A DNA stretch of 64,000 bases from FEB-22 sp003105195 (GCA_027493405.1 JAOSKV010000008.1:79373-143372), one strand, 5' to 3'; counted from the stretch's first letter, positions 17,550 through 26,989 are shown. Translations and numbers: made by a program. Notes: generated from the letters alone by a model not told the origin.

Positions 17550-18941
17550 CTACCGGCTGTCCAGATACGGGACGTGCTCGAAGCTCTCGGGCTCGGGATC
17601 CGCGGACTGCAGCACGAAGCCGGTGGTGCGCGCCTGGCTGAGCGCGATCGGGCGCTGCAACTCCACCATGAAGCGCGGCTTCTGCGGCTCGTCGTGGCCG
17701 TAGACGTCGTTGCGGAACTGGATGGTGCCGTCGCGGCCGGCCCAGGCCGTCATGTAGACCCAGGCGACCGGCACCGGCTTCGGCAGCCGGACCGTGGTGC
17801 GCCGTCCGCTCGCGATCTCGGCATCGATCTCGCGCCGGCCCCAGCCGGGCTGGTCCTTCACCAGCCAGGCCGCGAGGTCGCGCACGTCGGCGATGCGCGC
17901 GCAGCCCGAGGAGTGGAAGCGGTAGTCGGAGTTGAACAGATTCTTCGAGGGCGTGTCGTGCATGTAGACGGCGTGCGGGTTCGGCATGTCGACGCGCACG
18001 ACGCCGAGCGCGTTCGCGGTTCCCGAGTCCTGGCGGATCGTGAAGCTCGGCGCGCGGTCCGCCTGCCAGTCGATGTTCGCCGGATCGATCTCCTGCCCCT
18101 GGGCGTCGAGCACGCGCATCCTCATGCGCGTGACGTAGCCGGGGTCGCGCCGCATCTTCGGAACGATGTCCTTCTTCACGATCGAGAGCGGCGCGGTCCA
18201 GGTCGGGTTGAGGTTGATCGCGGTGACCTGCGTGGTGAGCGTCGGCGACGGCCGGTCCGGCTTGCCGACCACGGCAACGAAGCGGCGCGCGACGCGCCCG
18301 TTCTCGACCGCCTCGGCGACCGCGGCCGGGATGTTCACCAGCACGTAGCGCTCGCCGAAGGAGAAACCGAGCTCGACGAGGCGGTCGAGGGAAGACGCGA
18401 GCTGGCGCAGGCGCTTGCCGACCGGCACGTTGAGCGCGGCCAGCGTCTGCGGGCCGACGCTGCCGACGGTGGGCAAGCCGTGGCGCGCCTGGAAGCGCTG
18501 CACGGCCTCGACCACGTCCTCGTCGTAGATGTCGCCCTCGATCTTCGCGGGATCGAGGTCGTCCGTGACGGCGAGGCGCCGGCGCAGCAGCGCGACCTCC
18601 TCGCCGCGTCCGCCCGGCACCAGGTTGGCGCTCTTCGGCACCACCGGCCAGCCGCCGCGCACCTCGATCGCCGCGTAGCTCAGGAGCGCCGCATTGATGC
18701 GGTCATAGGTGCCGGCATCGAAGGTCGGCTCCGGCGAGCGCGAGAGAACCTCGCGCGGATCCTCGGCCGTCGGCTTTGCGACCGCGGCGCGCGCCGGCGC
18801 CGGCGCGCGGCGGAAGCCGTCGGCCGGCAGCGTCGGCGTGCCGCCGAGCTGGGCGAGGGCCGGGACCGCGAGAGCCAGAGTGAGGGCGAGGGCGAGCGAG
18901 ACGAAAGGCAGGCGGAGCGCTGGCATCATTCCATTCTTCAT
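17550..18941 (-). CDS. L,D-transpeptidase with peptidoglycan-binding domain (YcbB/LdtD type)
   Basis: 463 residues. A signal peptide (MKNGMMPALRLPFVSLAL..., cleavage near ALAQ) is followed by a PG_binding_1 domain, VEAVQRFQARHGLPTVGSVG, and the YkuD catalytic domain containing YMHDTPSKNLF and HSSGCARIADVRDLA, i.e. the H-x-n-S-x-G-C-R motif with catalytic Cys. The large insert and overall length fit the YcbB class, which makes 3-3 cross-links in the periplasm. Start chosen at the ATG 18939-18941 for the signal peptide. Confidence 0.9.
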   Translation of the reverse strand: MKNGMMPALRLPFVSLALALTLALAVPALAQLGGTPTLPADGFRRAPAPARAAVAKPTAEDPREVLSRSPEPTFDAGTYDRINAALLSYAAIEVRGGWPVVPKSANLVPGGRGEEVALLRRRLAVTDDLDPAKIEGDIYDEDVVEAVQRFQARHGLPTVGSVGPQTLAALNVPVGKRLRQLASSLDRLVELGFSFGERYVLVNIPAAVAEAVENGRVARRFVAVVGKPDRPSPTLTTQVTAINLNPTWTAPLSIVKKDIVPKMRRDPGYVTRMRMRVLDAQGQEIDPANIDWQADRAPSFTIRQDSGTANALGVVRVDMPNPHAVYMHDTPSKNLFNSDYRFHSSGCARIADVRDLAAWLVKDQPGWGRREIDAEIASGRRTTVRLPKPVPVAWVYMTAWAGRDGTIQFRNDVYGHDEPQKPRFMVELQRPIALSQARTTGFVLQSADPEPESFEHVPYLDSR

Positions 18942-19021
18942 GCTTGCTCCACCCGCACACAGCCTCGGGGCGGCTTGTGGCAAAAAAGGGGCGACGCCGG
19001 GACCGCGCGGCCGACGGCCAC

Positions 19022-19699
19022 TCAGGCCTCGCCCACGACCAGCACGTGCAGGCGGCGCGGGCCGTGGGCGCCGAGAATCAGCATCTGCTCGATGTCGGCG
19101 GAGCGCGACGGGCCCGTGATCATGTTCACGGTGCGCGGCATCTCTCCGGCGCCGAATTTCTCACGCAGGCGCGCCAACACGGTCTCGTAGTCGCCGGCGA
19201 CGTCGCGCGCCTCGACCACCACGATGTGGGTGTCGGGCAGGAAGTTGAGCGTCGTCGGATTGTCGCGTCCCGAAAGCAGGATCAGCGTGCCGGTCTCGGC
19301 GACGCCGCCGAAGGCGTGCGAGACCGCGACCAGCTGATGGCCGTCGGAGGCGCCGGTGGTCACCTCCAGGGCGCCTGCGCGCTCCCAGGGCAGGCCGGCG
19401 AGGCGCGGATCGTCGCCGCGGCGCACCGCCATCGGCAGGTTGTGCGCGCGCAGGAAGGCCGCGACCGCGGCCGGCACGTCCTCGGCGCGGGGGAGCTTCG
19501 CGACCGTGCCGGCGGCGGCCTCCACCATCTGGCGGAAGACTTCGAGCCGCTCGGCGGGCGGGCGCTGTCCGCGCTCCGGGACGAGGCCGCGCGGATGATG
19601 CGCGAGGCGATCGGCCACGGCCTGGCGGCGCGGCGCCTCGCGGCCGCTGACGCCGAGCGAGCGGCGGATCGAGCCGAGCACGACCTCGCGGCTGCTCAT
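19022..19699 (-). CDS. lutC: Lactate utilisation protein LutC (LUD domain)
   Basis: 225 residues, LUD/YkgG family: SSREVVLGSIRRSLGV at the start, then TTGASDGHQLVAVSHAFGGVAETGTLIL, and the closing NMITGPSRSADIEQML with ILGAHGPRRLHVLVV. It is the third component of the LutABC L-lactate oxidising complex. Its ATG overlaps the lutB stop (ATGA), showing translational coupling. After its stop, a T-run read on the minus strand (18992-18987) could help terminate the operon. Confidence 0.93.
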   Translation of the reverse strand: MSSREVVLGSIRRSLGVSGREAPRRQAVADRLAHHPRGLVPERGQRPPAERLEVFRQMVEAAAGTVAKLPRAEDVPAAVAAFLRAHNLPMAVRRGDDPRLAGLPWERAGALEVTTGASDGHQLVAVSHAFGGVAETGTLILLSGRDNPTTLNFLPDTHIVVVEARDVAGDYETVLARLREKFGAGEMPRTVNMITGPSRSADIEQMLILGAHGPRRLHVLVVGEA

Positions 19700-21120
19700 C
19701 GGCGTTTCCTCCCGCGCCACTGCGCCTGGAAGGTGCGCTGCTCGGGCGCCGGGAAATCGCGATGGCGGGTCCAGCCGCCGGCGAGCGGCAGCGAGCGGAA
19801 GCGGCCCTTGGAGCGGCCGAGCCAGCCGAGGCCGAAGGCGGCCGCCGAGGTGGCCAGGGCGTAGAGCCGCGGGCGCTTCGCCAGGAACGCCCACACGGCG
19901 AGCCCGTAGCGCATCGTCGCGGGCTGCAAATGGCGCTCGAATTCGCGCTCGCGCCAGCGGCGCATCATGCGCGGCAGCGGGATGCGGACCGGGCACACCG
20001 CCTCGCAGCGGCCGCAGAACGTGGAGGCGTTCGGCAGGTGCCCGGCCTTGTCGACGCCGATCAGGCTCGGGGTCAGCACCGCGCCCATCGGACCCGGATA
20101 GACCCAGCCATAGGCGTGGCCGCCGACCGCGTGATAGACCGGGCAGTGGTTCATGCAGGCGCCGCAGCGGATGCAGCGGAGCATGTCCTGGAAGTCGCCG
20201 CCCAGCATCGACGAGCGACCATTGTCGAGAATCACGACGTGGTACTCGCCGGGCCCGTCGGGGTCGTCCGGGCGGCGCGGGCCGGTCGAGATCGTGGTGT
20301 AGACCGACATCTCCTGGCCGGTCGCCGAGCGGGCGAGCACGCGCAGGATCTGCGACGCGTCCTCCAGCGTCGGCACCAGCTTCTCGATGGTGGCGAGCAC
20401 GATGTGGATCTTCGGCAGGGTCTGCGAGAGGTCGCCGTTGCCCTCGTTGGTGACGATGATCGACGAGCCGGTCTCGGCGACCAGGAAGTTCGCGCCCGTG
20501 ATGCCGACATCGGCGGCGAGGAAGCGCTCGCGCAGCACGGCGCGCGCCTCCGCCAGCAGCGTGGTGTGCTCCTCGAGGTTGCGGTCCGCCGGCAGGTGCG
20601 TGTGCACGCGGCGGAAGTCGGCCTCGATCTGCGCCTTGGTGAGGTGCACCGCCGGCGCGATGATGTGCGAGGGCAGTTCGCCGCGGATCTGGATCAGGTA
20701 CTCGCCGAGGTCGGTCTCGACCGGCGTAATGCCGTGGCTCTCCAGGTGGGCGTTGATCGCGATCTCCTCGCCCACCATGGACTTGCCCTTGGTGACGGTC
20801 TTCGCGTCGACCTTGCGGCAGATGCCGAGGATGATCGCGCGCGCCTCCTCGGCGCTCACCGCATAGTGGATCTGCCCGCCCGCCGCCGTGAGGCGCTGCT
20901 CGTAGGCTTCGAGGTAGAGATCGAGATGGGCGAGCGTGTGGTCCTTGATGTCGCGCGCGGCATCGCGCAGCGCCTCGAACTCGGGCAGCTTGTCGGCGGA
21001 CGCCCGGCGCTTGGCGATGAAATTCACCTCGACGGATTTCAGCGCCTGCTGCAGGTCGACGTCGGCGAGCGCGGCCCTGGCGTTCTCCTTGAAGGCCGGC
21101 GAGGTGACGATCTCGCTCAT
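19696..21120 (-). CDS. lutB: Lactate utilisation iron-sulfur protein LutB
   Basis: 474 residues with an N-terminal LUD domain (KGKSMVGEEIAINAHLESHG; TGANFLVAETGSSIIVTNEGN) and two C-terminal 4Fe-4S clusters, CIRCGACMNHCPVY and CGRCEAVCPVRIPLPRM. It passes electrons from lactate oxidation, probably to quinone. It overlaps lutA and lutC by 4 bases each. Confidence 0.94.
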   Translation of the reverse strand: MSEIVTSPAFKENARAALADVDLQQALKSVEVNFIAKRRASADKLPEFEALRDAARDIKDHTLAHLDLYLEAYEQRLTAAGGQIHYAVSAEEARAIILGICRKVDAKTVTKGKSMVGEEIAINAHLESHGITPVETDLGEYLIQIRGELPSHIIAPAVHLTKAQIEADFRRVHTHLPADRNLEEHTTLLAEARAVLRERFLAADVGITGANFLVAETGSSIIVTNEGNGDLSQTLPKIHIVLATIEKLVPTLEDASQILRVLARSATGQEMSVYTTISTGPRRPDDPDGPGEYHVVILDNGRSSMLGGDFQDMLRCIRCGACMNHCPVYHAVGGHAYGWVYPGPMGAVLTPSLIGVDKAGHLPNASTFCGRCEAVCPVRIPLPRMMRRWREREFERHLQPATMRYGLAVWAFLAKRPRLYALATSAAAFGLGWLGRSKGRFRSLPLAGGWTRHRDFPAPEQRTFQAQWRGRKRR

Positions 21121-21893
21121 GGCTCGCCCTTCTCGCCGATCGAGGCCCCGTCGGCCATGCCGGCCAGCACCTCGGCGACGTGACGCACCCGCACCTGCGA
21201 TCCTTCGCGCTGCAGCTTGCCCGCGATGTTCATGAGGCAGCCGAGATCGCCGGCGAGCAACGTGCCGGCACCGCTCGCCGCGACGTTCGCGACCTTCTTG
21301 CCGACGATGGTCGCGGAGATTTCCGGATACTTGACGCAGAAGGTGCCGCCGAAGCCGCAGCAGACGTCGGCATCGCGCAGCTCCGCGAGCTCGAGGCCGC
21401 GCACGCTCGCGAGCAGCGCGCGCGGCTGCGCGTGCACGCCGAGCTCGCGCAGGCCCGAGCAGGAATCGTGATAGGTGACGCTGCCCGCGAAGGCGGCGTC
21501 CACGCGCTTCACGCCGCGCACGTCGACCAGGAACGAGATCAGCTCGTGGGTCTTGGCCGCGAAGGCCTCGGCGCGCGGCAGCCAGTTCGGATCGCCGTGG
21601 AACAGCTCCGGGTAGTGGACCTTGAGCATGCCGGCGCAGGAGCCCGACGGCGCGACCACGTAGTCGTAGGGCGCGAAGGTCGCGATCACCTGCTCGGCGA
21701 TCTCGCGCGTCGTGGCGCGGTCGCCCGAATTGAAGGCCGGCTGGCCGCAGCAGGCCTGGCGCGGCACCTCGACGCTGCAGCCCGCCTGCTCGATCAGCTT
21801 GACCGCGGCGAACCCGACCGTCGGGCGGATGAAATCGACCAGGCAAGTGACGAACAGCCCGACCCGCGGCTGCGCCGTGGCGGATACGCCCAT
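21117..21893 (-). CDS. lutA: Lactate utilisation protein LutA (CCG-domain, (Fe-S)-binding)
   Basis: 258 residues with two CCG (DUF3400-type) domains: VEVPRQACCGQPAFNSG and SGSCAGMLK in the first half, TYHDSCSGLRELG and ADVCCGFGGTFCVKYPEIS in the second. First gene of the operon lutA-lutB-lutC, oxidising L-lactate to pyruvate. No dedicated GntR-type LldR/LutR gene is adjacent; the divergent neighbour is TetR-type. Confidence 0.94.
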   Translation of the reverse strand: MGVSATAQPRVGLFVTCLVDFIRPTVGFAAVKLIEQAGCSVEVPRQACCGQPAFNSGDRATTREIAEQVIATFAPYDYVVAPSGSCAGMLKVHYPELFHGDPNWLPRAEAFAAKTHELISFLVDVRGVKRVDAAFAGSVTYHDSCSGLRELGVHAQPRALLASVRGLELAELRDADVCCGFGGTFCVKYPEISATIVGKKVANVAASGAGTLLAGDLGCLMNIAGKLQREGSQVRVRHVAEVLAGMADGASIGEKGEP

Positions 21894-22012
21894 GAACCCC
21901 GTCCCTCCCGGCCGATCCCCGGCCGCGCTGCCAACACGTTGCCGACATTGGCGGAAGGGACCCGGTCAGGCAAGCCGGGCGGCACCGGCGTGCAGCCTGG
22001 AGTAGCCTGTAG

Positions 22013-22044
22013 GGTGCAATAGCCGCGCAGCGGCGTATTGCACC
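22013..22044. repeat. Dispersed palindrome, GGTGCAATA type
   Basis: GGTGCAATA...TATTGCACC arms of 9 bp flank GCCGC-GCA-GCGGC, so the whole 32-base element folds into one hairpin. The same arms recur in the larger nested element at 55964-56101. It lies between lutA and the TetR gene. Confidence 0.8.
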
Positions 22045-22077
22045 AGCAGCGCGCACCCGGATGCGCGGACGGTGCGC

Positions 22078-22731
22078 TCAGTGCTCCCTGAGGAACAGCA
22101 GCCGGATGTGGTCGCGGTAGGCGAGGATCTGCTTCGGCAGGATGGCGCCGTCGCGCAGCACGCGGGAGACCATGATGCCGCCCTCGACCAAAGTGGCGGC
22201 CATGTCGGCGAGCACGTCGAGGTCGACCGGGATGCGCGGCGGATGGAGCGCCGCGATCTCGGCGAGGTGGCCGCGGAAGCGCGCGCGCCAGGCGCGCACG
22301 CCGGCGGCGTTGAGGTCGCGGATCTCCTGGCTGAACAGCGTGTCCTGGTAGCAGTAGGACGCCGCGAGGCACCCCGGATGGGCGCCCGGCAGGTCCGCGA
22401 GCATCTCGGCGAACAGCTTGAGCGCGATCAGGAAGCGGTGCAGCGGATCCTCGTGCAGCTCGGCGGCGCGGCCGAACAGGTCGTCGAGAACCACCTCGTC
22501 GCGCTCCAGGTAGCGCGTGAGCAGCGCCTTGGCGAGCTCGCCCTTGTCGCGGAAGTGATAGAAGAACCCGCTCTTGGTGATGCCGGCAGCAACGATCAGC
22601 TCGTCGATCGAGGTCGCCGCGAATCCCTTCTCGAGCACGGCGCGCTCGGCGAGATCGAGCAGGCGCTCGCGCGTCTCGCCGCGCTTGCGGCCGGCGCGCT
22701 CGAGCACGACTCCGTCGGTTCGTTCCAGCAT
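22078..22731 (-). CDS. TetR-family transcriptional regulator
   Basis: 217 residues. Helix-turn-helix GFAATSIDELIVAAGITKSGFFYHFRDKGEL is clear; the C-terminal domain (PGCLAASYCYQDTLFSQEIRD) fits the TetR_C group common in AcuR/YcdC-like repressors. It is divergent from the small 77-residue gene and the TPR gene, and a perfect palindrome lies between them. Confidence 0.88.
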   Translation of the reverse strand: MLERTDGVVLERAGRKRGETRERLLDLAERAVLEKGFAATSIDELIVAAGITKSGFFYHFRDKGELAKALLTRYLERDEVVLDDLFGRAAELHEDPLHRFLIALKLFAEMLADLPGAHPGCLAASYCYQDTLFSQEIRDLNAAGVRAWRARFRGHLAEIAALHPPRIPVDLDVLADMAATLVEGGIMVSRVLRDGAILPKQILAYRDHIRLLFLREH

Positions 22732-22766
22732 GACCCGCCTGTTCCGGTTGTTGCGCCCTGCCGGCG

Positions 22767-22783
22767 CTGTACCACGGGTACAG
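22767..22783. promoter_or_regulatory. Palindromic operator for the divergent TetR
   Basis: CTGTACC-ACG-GGTACAG, a perfect 7-bp inverted repeat, 36 bases upstream of the TetR start. A half copy, CTGTACCACGAG, recurs at about 22879-22890, inside a wider CCGCGGC...GCCGCGG repeat, on the side of the plus-strand genes. This suggests one repressor covering both promoters. Confidence 0.6.
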
Positions 22784-23018
22784 TTTCGGCAGTGTTTCGT
22801 CCGTGTATCGCGCCGAAACGATCGCCCGGACGCGCCTTAAGTCGTTGAGCCCGCGGCTGACTTTTTTGTTATCCGCGGCTGTACCACGAGTTCGCTGCCG
22901 CGGGCGCCCAGTCCCGGTAGTCTGCCCCCGACGCAAAGCGCCGATGCGCCGCGCGCGACGGCGTCGCCACCATCCGTCGAAGCCAAGCCACCGGCACCGT
23001 GCGTGCCAAGGAGGACCC

Positions 23019-23252
23019 ATGCTTCCGATTCTCGCCGGCCTGCAGGCCCGCAAGGCGCTGGTTGCGCTCTTGGCGGTCCGCGCATGCCTGCGCGGAGCGG
23101 CCGCGCGGTGCCTGCGCGCCTATGCGGACTACCAGGTCCGCCGCGCGATCGACCGGCTGCAGCGGCTCGACGACGGCACGCTCGACGTCGCCCGCCTGGG
23201 CCTCGCCGTGTCGCGCCAGGCGAGTCTCGTCGCGCTCGGCGGCCGGCGCTGA
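23019..23252 (+). CDS. Small basic hypothetical protein (77 residues)
   Basis: Preceded by a near-consensus AAGGAGG ribosome site 5 bases before the ATG. The product (MLPILAGLQARKALVALLAV, then AADRL-type basic helices ending in ALGGRR) is helical, with a moderately hydrophobic N-terminus. No family recognised. It lies 28 bases before the TPR gene, so they are probably cotranscribed. Confidence 0.6.
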   Translation: MLPILAGLQARKALVALLAVRACLRGAAARCLRAYADYQVRRAIDRLQRLDDGTLDVARLGLAVSRQASLVALGGRR

Positions 23253-23280
23253 ACCCACAAGCCATCCACGAGGAACCCCC

Positions 23281-24603
23281 ATGACCACCACCGACATCCG
23301 CGGCCACCAGCTCACCGGCGCCACCCCCACGGCGCTGCGCCACTACGAGACCGCGCTCCGGCAGTTCGCGCTCTATGTCGGCGACCCGGTCGCCAGCGTC
23401 GACCAGGCGATCGCGGCGAGCCCCGACTTCGTGATGGCGCACGCCTTCCGGGCGTGGCTGCACCTGCTCGGCACGGAGCCGGCCGGCCTGCCGGTCGCGC
23501 GCGAGGCGCTCGCCGCCGTGAAGGCGCTGCCCGCGACCACCCAGGAGCAGGGCCACCTGACCGCGATCGGCCACCTGATCGCGGGCCGCTGGCAGGCCGC
23601 CTCCCAGACGCTCGAGGACGTGACGGTCGCGAGCCCGCGCGACCTGCTCGCGCTGCAGGCCGGACACGTGATCGACTTCTTCCGCGGCGACGCGCGCATG
23701 CTGCGCGACCGCATCGCTCGCGCGCTGCCGGCCTGGTCGAAGGGCGTGCCCGGCCATCACGCGGTGCTCGGCATGCAGGCCTTCGGCCTCGAGGAGAGCG
23801 GCGACTACGCGGCCGCCGAGAAGAGCGGGCGCAAGGCCGTGGAGCTCGAGCGCCGCGACAGCTGGGCGCAGCACGCGGTCGCCCACGTGATGGAGATGCA
23901 GGGCCGGCAGAAGGACGGCATCCGCTGGATGGAGAACAACACCGAGGGCTGGTCGAAGGACAATTTCTTCGCGGTCCACAACTGGTGGCATCTCGCCCTC
24001 TACTACCTGGACCTCGGCGAGACCGAGCGGGTGCTCGACCTGTTCGACGGCCCGATCTACGGCGCGCGCTCCAAGGTCGTGCTCGACATGATCGACGCCT
24101 CGGCGATGCTGTGGCGCCTGCACCTGCGCGGCATCGACGTGGGCGCGCGCTGGGACTGGGTGGCGGACGCCTGGGAGCCGATCGCGGACGCCGGCAACTA
24201 CGCCTTCAACGACGTACACGCCATGATGGCCTTCGTCGGCGCCGGCCGCAGCGAGGCGATCCGCAAGGTGTTCGCCGCGCAGGCCGAAGCGATGAACGGC
24301 GCGGGCGACAATGCGAGCTTCACGCGCGAGGTCGGGCACCCGGTCGCCAAGGCGATCAAGGCGTTCGGCGACGCCGACTACGACGAGGTCGTGCGCCTGC
24401 TGCGCCCCGTGCGCAACATCGCGCATCGCTTCGGCGGCAGCCACGCGCAGCGCGACGTGCTCGACCTCACGCTGATCGAGGCGGCGATGCGCGCGAACCG
24501 GCAGGCGCTCGCCGCCGCGCTCGCCGCCGAGCGCGCCGCCATGCGCCCGACCAGCCCGCTGGCGCGGCTGTTCGTGCAGCGCGCCACCCGGCTCGCGGCG
24601 TGA
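23281..24603 (+). CDS. Tetratricopeptide-repeat protein, TTC38-like
   Basis: 440 residues, entirely helical repeats. The pattern ASPDFVMAHAFRAWLHLLG, HHAVLGMQAFGLEESGDYAAAE, DSWAQHAVAHVMEMQGR and WWHLALYYLDLGETERVLDLFD is that of the TTC38 family found in bacteria and animals. The conserved His and Trp residues (AQHAVAHV, NWWHLALY) suggest more than a scaffold, but no activity is established. It stops 11 bases before the alpha/beta hydrolase start. Confidence 0.85.
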   Translation: MTTTDIRGHQLTGATPTALRHYETALRQFALYVGDPVASVDQAIAASPDFVMAHAFRAWLHLLGTEPAGLPVAREALAAVKALPATTQEQGHLTAIGHLIAGRWQAASQTLEDVTVASPRDLLALQAGHVIDFFRGDARMLRDRIARALPAWSKGVPGHHAVLGMQAFGLEESGDYAAAEKSGRKAVELERRDSWAQHAVAHVMEMQGRQKDGIRWMENNTEGWSKDNFFAVHNWWHLALYYLDLGETERVLDLFDGPIYGARSKVVLDMIDASAMLWRLHLRGIDVGARWDWVADAWEPIADAGNYAFNDVHAMMAFVGAGRSEAIRKVFAAQAEAMNGAGDNASFTREVGHPVAKAIKAFGDADYDEVVRLLRPVRNIAHRFGGSHAQRDVLDLTLIEAAMRANRQALAAALAAERAAMRPTSPLARLFVQRATRLAA

Positions 24604-24614
24604 GGGAGGCACGC

Positions 24615-25453
24615 ATGACCCCGCGCACGATCGCGCTCGCGAGCGGCGTCACGCTCGAATATGTCGAGCACGGCGACCCTCACGGCCTCCCCGTCGTCTG
24701 CCTGCACGGCTGGCCCGACTCCTGGCGCTCCTACGAGACCATGCTGCCGCACCTGCCGGCGCGCCTGCGCGCGATCGCGCCGTCGCATCGCGGCTTCGGC
24801 GGCTCCAGCCGGCTCGCGACCGGCTACCGGCCGGCGGACCTCGCGGCCGACCTGCGCGCGTTCATGGACGCGCTCGGGATCCTGCGCGCCGTGGTCGTCG
24901 GCCATTCCATGGGCAGCATCGTCGCGCTGCGCTTCGCAGTCGATTTCCCGGAGCGTGTCGCCGGCCTCGGCCTGATCGGCGCGCTCACCGGGCTCAGGGA
25001 TCACGCGGTCGGCCGGGAACTCTGGGAGCAGGCGGTCCGCGACCTCGCCGATCCGATCGACCCCGGTTTCGTGCGCGATTTCCAGGAGAGCACGCTGGCG
25101 CTGCCGGCGCCGGCGGGCTTCGTCGACACCATCGTCGCCGAGAGCCTGAAGGCGCCCGCGCGGGTCTGGCGCGCCGCGTTCGAGGGCATGCTGGGCGAGG
25201 AGCTCAGCGACGCGCTCGGCGGCATCGCGGCGCCGACCTTCATCATGTGGGGCGACCAGGACGGCCTCGCCGACCGCGCGAGACCCAGGAGCGGCTCGCG
25301 AGCCGGATCGCGGGCGCGAAGCTCGTGATCTACCGCGGCTGCGGCCACAGCCCGCAATGGGAGCGCCCCGACCGGATCGCCGCGGACCTCGCGGCGTTCA
25401 TCGCAGCGGACGTGGCGGAGGGCGTGTCGCGGCGGACGAGGAGTGCCGCGTAG
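24615..25453 (+). pseudogene. Alpha/beta hydrolase (frameshift near 25275)
   Basis: About 278 residues when rejoined. Oxyanion-hole VCLHGWPDSW, nucleophile elbow VVGHSMGSIVAL (Ser), acid in MWGDQDGLA, and catalytic His in GCGHSPQWERPD are all present. The last two lie on either side of a one-base shift in the repetitive CGCGCGAGA at about 25273-25281. Because both parts are otherwise well conserved, a sequencing error is likelier than decay. Substrate unknown; the family includes epoxide hydrolases and esterases. Same operon as the TPR gene. Confidence 0.8.
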
Positions 25454-25523
25454 ATCTCCCTCGCCAGTTGATTGAGGGCGCCGGCATCAGCAAGCCTCTG
25501 GTTCGGCGTGCGACGAGCGACGG

Positions 25524-26012
25524 CTATTCCTCCTTGTAACCATACTCCGGGACGTTGCCGGAGTTCCCGTAGTACTTGTAGGGGAGGAACTTGCCCGACA
25601 TGGTGATCTTGACGCGGTCGCCCTTGGGGTTGGGAAGACGCTCCATCACCATGTCGAAATCGATGGCCGACATGATGCCGTCGCCGAACTCCTCCTCGAT
25701 CAGCGCTTTCCAGGCCGGGCCGTTCACCATCACGAGCTCGTAGAAGCGGTAGATCAGCGGGTCGGTCGGCGGCATCGGCACGCCGGCGCCGCGCATCGGC
25801 ACCTCGTTGAGCATGGCGGTCTCGGCCTTGCTCAGGCCGAACAGGTCGCCGGCCTTGGCGGCCTGCGGCTTGGTGAGCTTCATCTGCCCGAGCAGCGCGC
25901 CGACCACGAGCACCGGCGAGGCGCCGCCGATCGCGTCGACGACGTGCTTCCAGCTCCAGCCCTTCTCGCGCTTGATGTCGAGAATTTTCTCGGTGAGGTC
26001 GGCACGCTTCAT
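25524..26012 (-). CDS. cynS: Cyanate hydratase (cyanase)
   Basis: 162 residues, the family length. N-terminal DNA-binding-like helical domain, then the catalytic C-terminal domain: catalytic residues Arg89 and Glu92 in YRFYELVMVNG and Ser115 in GIMSAIDFDM correspond to Arg96, Glu99 and Ser122 of the E. coli enzyme. It converts cyanate and bicarbonate to ammonia and CO2. Last gene of the cyn operon, 24 bases after cynD. Confidence 0.96.
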   Translation of the reverse strand: MKRADLTEKILDIKREKGWSWKHVVDAIGGASPVLVVGALLGQMKLTKPQAAKAGDLFGLSKAETAMLNEVPMRGAGVPMPPTDPLIYRFYELVMVNGPAWKALIEEEFGDGIMSAIDFDMVMERLPNPKGDRVKITMSGKFLPYKYYGNSGNVPEYGYKEE

Positions 26013-26036
26013 GGTTCTCTCCTGGCGCTTTCGTGA

Positions 26037-26951
26037 CTACAGCCGCGAGACGCCGGCGCGCCGCCGCCGGCTCGCTAATGGCCGACTCGTACCGGCCGAC
26101 TCGATGATGCCGGGGCGCACCATCGCCACGTTGCGCGGGTCGAAGCCCTTGGCGGCGATCTCCTCGGCGAAGCTCTTGGAGCGCGTCACCAGGAAGTCGA
26201 TGATGTGGTTGCGCACCGCGTAGTAGAGCGGGTGGCGGTGGATCTCGGCACGCGCGCGCGACTTCGGCAGCGGGTTCTCGACGATCTCGGCGAGCTTGGC
26301 GTCCGGCCCGTTGGTCATCAGCACGATGCGGTCGGCGAGGTAGATCGCCTCGTCCACGTCGTGGGTGATCATGAAGGCGGTCTGTCCGGTCTCCAGGCAG
26401 ATGCGGCGCACCTCGTCCTGCAGGGTGCCGCGGGTGAGCGCGTCGAGCGCCGAGAACGGCTCGTCCATCAGCATGATCTTGGGCTCGATCGCGAGCGCGC
26501 GGGCGATGCCGACCCGCTGCTTCATGCCGCCCGAGAGCTCGGCGGGGCGCTTGTGCTCGGCGCCGGCGAGGCCGACGAGGTCGATGAACCTCTGGGCGTG
26601 CGCGCGCACCTGGCTCGCCGACCACTTGCGCCACCTGGAGGAGACCGCATAGGCGACGTTGCCGATCACGCTGCGCCAGGGCAGCAGCGCGTGGCTCTGG
26701 AAGATCACGGCGCGGTCGAGGCTCGGGCCCTCGATCGCCTGGCCGTCGACGATCACGGAGCCCTCGGAGGGGCGGTCGAGGCCGGCCAGGATGTTGAGCA
26801 CCGTGGTCTTGCCGCAGCCGGAATGGCCGATCACGCAGACGAACTCGCCGCGCCGCATGGCGAGCCAGAGATCCTCGAACACGGTGGTCGCGCCGGCCGG
26901 CGACGGATAGCGCCGCGCGATCCCCTCGATGGAGATGAAGCGGTCAGCCAT
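26037..26951 (-). CDS. cynD: Cyanate/nitrate-type ABC transporter ATP-binding protein
   Basis: 304 residues, NrtD/SsuB family. Walker A GHSGCGKTTVLN, signature ELSGGMKQRVGIARALA, Walker B KIMLMDEPFSALDA and the H-loop MITHDVDEAI are intact. The C-terminal extension past residue 250 is normal for NrtD-type subunits. The true start is MADRFISIEG at 26949-26951. The frame is open further upstream into the permease only because of the corrupted G/C block, so a fused protein should not be inferred. Confidence 0.92.
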   Translation of the reverse strand: MADRFISIEGIARRYPSPAGATTVFEDLWLAMRRGEFVCVIGHSGCGKTTVLNILAGLDRPSEGSVIVDGQAIEGPSLDRAVIFQSHALLPWRSVIGNVAYAVSSRWRKWSASQVRAHAQRFIDLVGLAGAEHKRPAELSGGMKQRVGIARALAIEPKIMLMDEPFSALDALTRGTLQDEVRRICLETGQTAFMITHDVDEAIYLADRIVLMTNGPDAKLAEIVENPLPKSRARAEIHRHPLYYAVRNHIIDFLVTRSKSFAEEIAAKGFDPRNVAMVRPGIIESAGTSRPLASRRRRAGVSRL

Positions 26952-26989
26952 GGGAAACACCGAGGCAAAGTGTTTGCGATGCGGCCCGG

